Positions 58,737 through 64,000 of a stretch of DNA of 64,000 bases are shown piece by piece (within the stretch, counting starts at the first letter, position 1; every line of letters starts with the position of its first letter). The stretch comes from Weissella soli (lineage in GTDB: Bacteria > Bacillota > Bacilli > Lactobacillales > Lactobacillaceae). Under the pieces are notes generated by a model. The model was not told where the DNA came from and ran no database searches. It saw only the letters and a list, made by a program, of their open reading frames with translations. The DNA lies in NCBI RefSeq assembly GCF_001761545.1, contig NZ_CP017326.1:62001-126000 (forward strand). Direction: 5' to 3'. Both the position numbers and the translations under genes were made by a program.

Positions 58737-59567
58737 TTACTTCAACTTGATATCCCAAGCAGGAATTTCTGCTTCGCCCCAAGTCTTAGCAATAACCTTC
58801 TTTGTCTTGGCTGTTTGGTAAGCCTTAACAACTTCCTTGTAGGCCTTTTTGTGAGCCTTTGACTTCTTAGCTGCAATGACATTAATCCATTGCTTTGAGT
58901 CCTTGTTAACTGGTTCTACGTAGATTGCAGAGCTTAGCTTAATCTTGGCTTCTGAAGCGTAGTTGGTGTTGATGACAGCAGCCCCTTCAGACTTCAAGGC
59001 AGCGGGTGTCTGATCAGCAGCAACTTCTTTAATCTTCAAATTCTTCTTGTTTTGCTTGATATCTTTAACGGTTGGCAAATCAACGTTCTTCTTCAAAGTA
59101 ATCAAACCGGCTGTTTGCAACAACATCAAAGCACGCGCTTCGTTGGTTGCATCATTTGGTACCGCAATCGTTGCGCCCTTCTTGATTTGAGAAACCTTCT
59201 TGGCGTCAGTCGAGTACAAACGGATTGGCGTAATAAACGTCTTACCGATTGCCTTCAAGGCCTTACCATTCTTAGCGTTCCAATTGTTCAAGAAGTAGTA
59301 GTGTTGGAAGGCGTTCAGGTCTAGTGAGCCGTCTTTCAACGCTTGGTTAGGCTGGTTGTAGTCAGTAAAGACCTTCACCTTGATGGTGATACCATACTTA
59401 TTTTTAGCTGTCTTAGCGACACTTTTCCACAACTTAGCATCAGAGGTACCCACTAAACCAACTTTAACCACTGTATCAGCCGAAGCGACAGCTGATGGTA
59501 AAGCAACTGATCCAATCAGACCAGCTGCAGCCATAACAAGCCCTGACTTAAATACATTCTTCATCAT
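58737..59567 (-). CDS. metQ: Methionine-binding protein MetQ, not a lipoprotein
   Basis: A 276-residue binding protein of the NlpA/MetQ family (VVKVGLVGTSDAKLWKSVAK; FTDYNQPNQALKDGSLDLNAFQHYYFLNNW). The N-terminus is a signal peptide with a likely signal peptidase I site near VASA-DT. The protein has no Cys, so the lipobox normal for Gram-positive binding proteins is absent. How it stays near the importer is unclear. Start ATG 59567 is preferred over 59573 because GGAG directly abuts the latter. Confidence 0.92.
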   Translation of the reverse strand: MMKNVFKSGLVMAAAGLIGSVALPSAVASADTVVKVGLVGTSDAKLWKSVAKTAKNKYGITIKVKVFTDYNQPNQALKDGSLDLNAFQHYYFLNNWNAKNGKALKAIGKTFITPIRLYSTDAKKVSQIKKGATIAVPNDATNEARALMLLQTAGLITLKKNVDLPTVKDIKQNKKNLKIKEVAADQTPAALKSEGAAVINTNYASEAKIKLSSAIYVEPVNKDSKQWINVIAAKKSKAHKKAYKEVVKAYQTAKTKKVIAKTWGEAEIPAWDIKLK

Positions 59568-59636
59568 ATTCATCTCCTAATATCTGTACTATATAAACCT
59601 ACTACCTACTGGATAAAGTTAATTTTACAGTTGAAC

Positions 59637-59686
59637 AAAAAAACTCGTTTCCATCTGAGGATTTATCCCCAAGATAGAAACGAGTT
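59637..59686 (-). terminator. T-box terminator before metQ
   Basis: On the minus strand AACTCGTTTC-ATCT pairs with AGAT-GAAACGAGTT, with inner pairs, and ends in T7, about 70 bases upstream of metQ. It competes with the T-box antiterminator sequence. Confidence 0.88.
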
Positions 59687-59950
59687 CACGTGTTACCATT
59701 CTACTTTATCAATCAGTTTGCACTGAAAGACCTTGACAACGAGCGGGCTACAGCGAAATGATGCCTTGCCGATTCGTGTGTCTTGTAACGTAGACCAACC
59801 CGTCACCGGCTTACAGACTTGCTGCTCACCGCTGCCAATCACAGATCATTTTCCAAGAAAGTCTTCGTAACGATTCACACCAACCATCGTCTCTCTTTGC
59901 CGAATAATAACTCGTACTCTTCTGTTCAACTTGTTTAACCTTTATCTATG
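59687..59950 (-). ncRNA. Met-specific T-box riboswitch
   Basis: Reading the minus strand, the T-box sequence AATGGTAACACG (59689-59700) follows a long leader. Stem I landmarks are AGAGAGACGATGGTTGG (GA motif side), GTGAGCAGC and a likely specifier in GGAAAATGATC, where ATG would select tRNA-Met. Uncharged tRNA-Met would stabilise the antiterminator and switch on metQNI. The specifier placement was done by eye. Confidence 0.82.
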
Positions 59951-59956
59951 ATAGCT

Positions 59957-59985
59957 ATGCTAACGGCTTTTTAAAAACATGTCAA
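59957..59985 (-). promoter_or_regulatory. Promoter of the metQNI operon
   Basis: On the minus strand TTGACA (59980-59985), 17 bases, TAGCAT (59957-59962). Confidence 0.75.
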
Positions 59986-60024
59986 GCACATTTATGCAGT
60001 TTAAATATTAGAGGACGATGCGAG

Positions 60025-60696
60025 TTAGTCATCTTGCCGATCAAGACGCACAAAGCTCCACACGATGAACAAGAAGAGCACCGGTGTGAACATTGCCCAG
60101 CCCCCGACGAATTGACCAAGGAAATGTGCCAGTAAGGCCCCCGCCACAAAACCACCTAGCACAAACGAAATATTTCGTCCTTTACGTAAATATTCGGGTT
60201 CCTTTGTCAAAAAATAGCTCGCAAACATTGCCCCAAAGGTCTTTAAATTCCCTGTACTCATAATAGTGGCGTAGGGCGCACCGCGGAGCTTACCAAAGGT
60301 ATCAGCTTGCATTGACATAAACATGGCTAAGCAAGCTAGGATAACCTCTGTGGGGAAGTTGAGCACTTCCATAATGGCGGCCAACAAGACCCCAAAAGCC
60401 TCAATCAAAACGGATTGTTCTTCCCATTGAATGGTGTTAATGAATTTATACCGTTTGATAATTTGATTCAGACCCGCGCCAATGATGAAAAAGAAAATTG
60501 GGAAGAAAAACGTTAAAGCGGCAGCTAATTTACCGGCAGCCAAGTTAACGGAAAATTGCAATAAATTACCACTCTGAAAAGATGCAAAACGCATATTATG
60601 AAATGCAAATGTATATGAATCGATAAATCCAGCCGTGCCAGCGAGCAAGACGCCCACCCGGATAGATTCTTTATAAATCTTCTGTGTACTTGCCAT
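60025..60696 (-). CDS. DUF1275 (YoaK-type) membrane protein
   Basis: A 223-residue membrane protein with about six helices. GTAGFIDSYTFAFHNMRFAS, FQSGNLLQFSVNLA and the later ATIMSTGNLKTFG (two related T/S-G-N motifs) are typical of the DUF1275 family, which has no assigned function. ATG 60696 is preferred over an in-frame GTG at 60720 that lies over the ribosome site; the GAGGTAGG spacing is long. A TATGAT box preceded by TGC, near 60737, may be its promoter. Confidence 0.75.
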   Translation of the reverse strand: MASTQKIYKESIRVGVLLAGTAGFIDSYTFAFHNMRFASFQSGNLLQFSVNLAAGKLAAALTFFFPIFFFIIGAGLNQIIKRYKFINTIQWEEQSVLIEAFGVLLAAIMEVLNFPTEVILACLAMFMSMQADTFGKLRGAPYATIMSTGNLKTFGAMFASYFLTKEPEYLRKGRNISFVLGGFVAGALLAHFLGQFVGGWAMFTPVLFLFIVWSFVRLDRQDD

Positions 60697-60837
60697 TTGA
60701 ATAAAACCTACCTCAATCACTCTCTAAAACAAGAATCATAGCACATTTTTTAGGGTGAATTACAGACTTTGTAGATAAAATAACCTAAGTAAAACGTCAA
60801 ATAGTTTTTCGTATGTTAAAATATACACATATTATTC

Positions 60838-60853
60838 AGGAGGAAATCCTGAG
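60838..60853 (+). promoter_or_regulatory. Hairpin covering a Shine-Dalgarno-like sequence before pncB
   Basis: TCAGGA and TCCTGA pair around a short loop, enclosing AGGAGG. The hairpin lies about 20 bases before ATG 60875, where a second, weaker AAAGGA is the likely ribosome site. An extended -10 element TGTTAAAAT is at 60814-60822. Confidence 0.4.
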
Positions 60854-60874
60854 AGATAAAGGACGATTAAGATT

Positions 60875-62362
60875 ATGAGTTACGCATATCCTGATGATAG
60901 TTTGACCTTGCATACGGATGCCTATCAATTAACGATGATGCAGACGTATTTCCAAAAAAACATTCATGAACGGCGAGCAGTGTATGAAGTGTATTTCCGT
61001 GATATTCCATTTAAAAATGGCTATGCTATTTTTGCAGGCTTAGAGCGCATTCTAGATTTCTTACGTGATTTGAAGTTTTCAAAGAGTGATATCGCATACC
61101 TACGTTCAACGGGTACTTTTGATGATGATTTCATTGATTATCTAGAAAATTGGCGCTTTAAGGCGACGGTTCGTGCACCACATGAAGGTGAAGTAGTCTT
61201 CAGTAATGAACCTATTTTACAAGTGGAAGGAACGGTTTTTGATGCGCAATTGGTTGAAACCCCATTGCTCAACATCATTAACTACCAAACGTTGATTGCT
61301 ACCAAGGCTTCACGTATTCGGGCAATCGTTGGTGATCAAGGACTGTTAGAGTTTGGTACCCGGCGCGCTCAAGAAATGGATGCAGCGCTGTGGGGCACAC
61401 GTGCTGCATATATTGGTGGCTTTGATGCGACGTCAAATGTCCGTGCGGGTAAGCTATTTAATATTCCAATCAGTGGCACCCATGCGCATAGTTTGGTGCA
61501 AGTTTATCGGAATGATTATGAAGCCTTTAAGGCCTATGCAGAGACACATAAAGATGTTGTTTTCTTGGTAGATACGTATGATACGTTACGTTCGGGTGTG
61601 CCAAGCGCCATCCGGGTAGCTAAAGAATTTGGTGACAAGATTAACTTCTTAGGGGTGCGGATCGACTCAGGCGACATGGCGTATCTTTCAAAGGGTGTCC
61701 GCAAGATGTTGGATGCCGCTGGCTTCCCGGATGCCCTGATTTATGCTTCTAATGATTTGGATGAGGATACAATTACCTCATTGAAGTTACAGGGTGCCAA
61801 GATTGATGTTTGGGGTGTTGGTACTAAATTAATTACAGCCTATGACCAACCTGCTTTGGGCGCTGTTTATAAGGTAGTGGCCATTGAAAATGAAGACGGT
61901 GCAATGGTTGATACCATTAAGATTTCGAGTTCGGCTGCTAAAATTTCAAATCCTGGTCAAAAGCAGGTATGGCGTATCACGCGTAATTCTGATGGTAAGT
62001 CACAGGGTGATTATGTCTCTTTGTGGAGCGAGAACCCTGCTGACCAACAAGACGGCCTATACATGTTCCACCCAGCATATCCATATTTAAATAAGATGGT
62101 GACGGACTTTACGGCTACCCCAATCTTGCAAGCGGTGATTGTGGATGGGCAACAGGTCTATGAAACGCCGACTTTGAATGAGGTGCGGACATATTCAATG
62201 GCTAAGTTAGGGGCCTTGTGGTCAGAATACCGTCGTAATTTGAATCCGCAAGAATATCCCGTTGATTTATCACAAAAGGCCTGGGATCACAAAATGGCGC
62301 TCATTAAAGAAATGCGAGCATATGTTGATGAGGTAGATCGCGAATACTCAGAAGAAAATTGA
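60875..62362 (+). CDS. pncB: Nicotinate phosphoribosyltransferase
   Basis: A 495-residue enzyme making nicotinate mononucleotide from nicotinate and [20 protein letters not shown] at the start, [20 protein letters not shown] near the active site, the phosphorylatable His in SGTHAHSLV, and [20 protein letters not shown] are conserved. It is the long Firmicute form. It forms an operon with nadE, whose ATG lies 17 bases downstream. Confidence 0.95.
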   Translation: MSYAYPDDSLTLHTDAYQLTMMQTYFQKNIHERRAVYEVYFRDIPFKNGYAIFAGLERILDFLRDLKFSKSDIAYLRSTGTFDDDFIDYLENWRFKATVRAPHEGEVVFSNEPILQVEGTVFDAQLVETPLLNIINYQTLIATKASRIRAIVGDQGLLEFGTRRAQEMDAALWGTRAAYIGGFDATSNVRAGKLFNIPISGTHAHSLVQVYRNDYEAFKAYAETHKDVVFLVDTYDTLRSGVPSAIRVAKEFGDKINFLGVRIDSGDMAYLSKGVRKMLDAAGFPDALIYASNDLDEDTITSLKLQGAKIDVWGVGTKLITAYDQPALGAVYKVVAIENEDGAMVDTIKISSSAAKISNPGQKQVWRITRNSDGKSQGDYVSLWSENPADQQDGLYMFHPAYPYLNKMVTDFTATPILQAVIVDGQQVYETPTLNEVRTYSMAKLGALWSEYRRNLNPQEYPVDLSQKAWDHKMALIKEMRAYVDEVDREYSEEN

Positions 62363-62379
62363 TCGATGAGGGAGAAAAC

Positions 62380-63204
62380 ATGCGTGAATTACAAAAGCAA
62401 ATTATTAAAACACTAGGTGTGCAACCAACGATTGATCCCGAAACTGAAATTCGTCGTTCTGTGGACTTACTGAAGGCATATTTGTTGAAGACTGGTTTGA
62501 AGACGTATGTCCTGGGTATCTCGGGTGGCCAAGATTCAACCTTGGCGGGGCGCTTAGCAGAAATGGCGGTTACTGAGTTACGTGCTGAGACTGGGGATGC
62601 AGCCTATAAGTTCATTGCGATGCGGTTACCATTTAACGAGCAAGCTGACGAAGCGGATGCATTAGCTTCAATTGCCTGGCAAGGCGCTGATGAAACGATT
62701 CGGGTCAATATTCAAGCAGCTACTGAAGGTATCGTCAATGAACTGGAGGCCGCTGGGGTCACGGTTTCGGACTTCAATAAGGGGAATATCAAGGCCCGGC
62801 AACGTATGATTGCCCAATATGGGGTAGCTGCTGCGAACCGGGGCGTGGTCATTGGAACTGACCATGCGGCGGAGGCGTTGGCTGGCTTTTACACGAAGTT
62901 TGGTGACGGTGCAGCCGATATTACGCCTTTGTACCGTTTAAATAAGAGGCAAGGTCGTCAAATCTTGGCGTTCTTACAGGCACCCAAGCACTTGTATGAG
63001 AAGACCCCCACGGCTGATCTGGAAGAAGATCGACCAGCCTTACCCGATGAAGTTGCATTGGGTGTCTCATATGATGCCATCGATGACTACCTAGAAGGTA
63101 AGGAAGTCTCTGAAAAGGACGCCATCCAAATCGAAAAATTGTATACGACCACTGAGCACAAGCGACAAACACCGGTAACGGTCTTTGACGAGTGGTGGCA
63201 GTAA
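62380..63204 (+). CDS. nadE: Ammonia-dependent NAD synthetase
   Basis: A 274-residue enzyme that amidates nicotinic acid adenine dinucleotide to NAD. The P-loop-like [26 protein letters not shown], and [20 protein letters not shown] are diagnostic, and it lacks the glutaminase domain. ATG 62380 has GAGGGAG five bases upstream. It acts after PncB and a NadD not in this window. Confidence 0.96.
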   Translation: MRELQKQIIKTLGVQPTIDPETEIRRSVDLLKAYLLKTGLKTYVLGISGGQDSTLAGRLAEMAVTELRAETGDAAYKFIAMRLPFNEQADEADALASIAWQGADETIRVNIQAATEGIVNELEAAGVTVSDFNKGNIKARQRMIAQYGVAAANRGVVIGTDHAAEALAGFYTKFGDGAADITPLYRLNKRQGRQILAFLQAPKHLYEKTPTADLEEDRPALPDEVALGVSYDAIDDYLEGKEVSEKDAIQIEKLYTTTEHKRQTPVTVFDEWWQ

Positions 63205-63217
63205 AAGTGGCATTGTT

Positions 63218-63241
63218 GGCATGCTGAGCATAGCCCTTTTT
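63218..63241 (+). terminator. Likely first terminator after nadE
   Basis: GGCATGC and GCATAGCC pair as GGC/GCC plus ATGC/GCAT around TGA, with one bulged base, followed by CCT5. The stem is small. Confidence 0.55.
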
Positions 63242-63268
63242 GATGCAAGACAACAAAATAAATAGCGC

Positions 63269-63306
63269 AGCGCTGGTGATCCAATATGGAAATCCGGCGC
63301 TTTTTT
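63269..63306 (+). terminator. Terminator after nadE
   Basis: AGCGCTGG pairs with CCGGCGCT (one wobble), with inner pairs possible, followed by T6. Confidence 0.82.
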
Positions 63307-63334
63307 AGCGCTTGACAAGTCTGACTTTTAGCGC

Positions 63335-63362
63335 CTGAAAACCTTTACAAGTGTGATATGAT
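63335..63362 (+). promoter_or_regulatory. Promoter of cysS
   Basis: CTGAAA (63335-63340), 16 bases, then TATGAT (63357-63362) preceded by TGA, an extended -10. The leader is only about 25 nt, so no T-box is present. Confidence 0.6.
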
Positions 63363-63392
63363 TAAGGAAATAATTATAAAGGTGGGAGCATT

Positions 63393-64000
63393 ATGCAAGT
63401 CTACAATACCATGTCCCTTGAGAAGGAAACCTTCAAGCCACTCCATGAAGGTATTATTAACATGTATGTTTGCGGACCAACGGTGTACAATTACATCCAC
63501 GTTGGTAATGCACGCTCAGCGATTGCCTTTGACACTATCCGCCGGTACTTTTTGTATCGTGGTTATGATGTTAACTATGTTTCTAATTTTACTGATGTTG
63601 ATGACAAGATGATTAAGGCTGCTGCGGAGCAGGGAATTACAGTTCCTGAACTGGCTGATAAGTATATTGCTGCGTTCAATGAAGACACATTGCCATTGAA
63701 CATCATGCCTGCAACGGTTCGGCCCCGTGCAACTGAGCATATTCCTGAAATTATTGAATTTGTACAAGATTTAATTGCCAAAGGGTATGCCTATGAAGTT
63801 GAAGGTGATGTCTATTTCCGCGCGAAGAAATTTAAGGGTTATGGTATTTTAGCCCATCAGGATTTAGCAGAAATGGAATCAAACGCTGCCGGTCGTTTAG
63901 ATGATGGTGAAATGGCGCGTAAGGAAGATCCAATGGACTTTGCTGTTTGGAAGGGCGCTAATGATGGCGCAATTTCATGGCGCTCACCATGGGGGCAGGG
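63393..64000 (+). CDS. cysS: Cysteinyl-tRNA synthetase (N-terminal part, cut by window end)
   Basis: The first 202 residues of a class I synthetase. [20 protein letters not shown] contains the zinc-binding Cys and the HIGH-like HVGN motif, and [13 protein letters not shown] is the conserved following helix. AAGGTGGGAG precedes the ATG. The rest, with the KMSKS loop, lies beyond the window. Confidence 0.96.
   Translation, partial: MQVYNTMSLEKETFKPLHEGIINMYVCGPTVYNYIHVGNARSAIAFDTIRRYFLYRGYDVNYVSNFTDVDDKMIKAAAEQGITVPELADKYIAAFNEDTLPLNIMPATVRPRATEHIPEIIEFVQDLIAKGYAYEVEGDVYFRAKKFKGYGILAHQDLAEMESNAAGRLDDGEMARKEDPMDFAVWKGANDGAISWRSPWGQ

Overview
The window is core chromosome of a low-to-mid GC lactic acid bacterium. 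Gene content and order (F1-ATPase beta/epsilon, clpC-rpoB-rpoC, tmk-darA-holB-rsmI, tsaB-rimI-tsaD, an intact S10-spc-alpha operon), strong AGGAGG-type ribosome sites, a SAM-I leader on metK and a Met T-box on a methionine transporter all point to Lactobacillales. A Leuconostoc/Weissella-type organism, most likely Weissella-like given the GC content, is my best guess; it is an inference and not proven by the sequence. No rRNA genes, insertion sequences, prophage or CRISPR array were seen.

Layout. 1-3.97 kb: end of the atp operon, a deoxynucleoside kinase and serS. 4.07-4.48 kb: a three-tRNA operon (Leu, Thr, Arg) with its own promoter and terminator. 4.6-14.9 kb: clpC, rpoB and rpoC, with large RNA structures before rpoB and between rpoB and rpoC. 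14.9-18.2 kb: a candidate riboregulator in front of a YdcF-like membrane protein, a phosphodiester glycosidase and a convergent LCP-family protein. 18.3-25.6 kb: SAM-I riboswitch-metK-def, pepN, a 23S rRNA uridine methyltransferase, then a minus-strand pair (MnmM-like protein and PAP2 phosphatase). 25.7-37.7 kb: leuS, an ASCH-like protein, tmk-darA-holB-rsmI-thioesterase, galE, tsaB-rimI-rimI-tsaD and a polyprenyl diphosphate synthase. 37.8-51.9 kb: ribosomal protein operon from rpsJ to rplQ including secY, adk, infA, rpmJ and rpoA; rpsN is missing and an elaborate structured RNA lies between rplF and rplR. 51.9-54.4 kb: two long non-coding stretches flanking two tandem VIT/CCC1 transporters. 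54.4-64 kb: a DoxX protein, a Y-family polymerase with a YolD-like partner, the metQ-metN-metI methionine importer under a Met T-box, a DUF1275 protein, pncB-nadE, and the start of cysS.

How the genes fit together. Most of the window serves gene expression: ribosome assembly, RNA polymerase, tRNA charging (SerRS, LeuRS, CysRS), tRNA t6A synthesis (TsaB, TsaD), rRNA methylation (RsmI, RlmCD type), N-terminal maturation (Def, RimI) and protein export or quality control (SecY, ClpC). Methionine is sensed in two ways: metK has a SAM-I leader, while the importer has a tRNA-Met-sensing leader. pncB and nadE form an NAD salvage pair.

The most unusual signals are RNA structures: a three-way-junction leader with a terminator at about 14.96-15.08 kb, a multi-stem RNA inside the spc operon at 45.50-45.66 kb, a long hairpin between rpoB and rpoC, and an intergenic small-RNA candidate at about 53.95-54.11 kb. 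RpoB also carries Asn at the position equivalent to E. coli His526, a known rifampicin-resistance position. All family names and motif matches were made by eye; no searches or folding programs were run.
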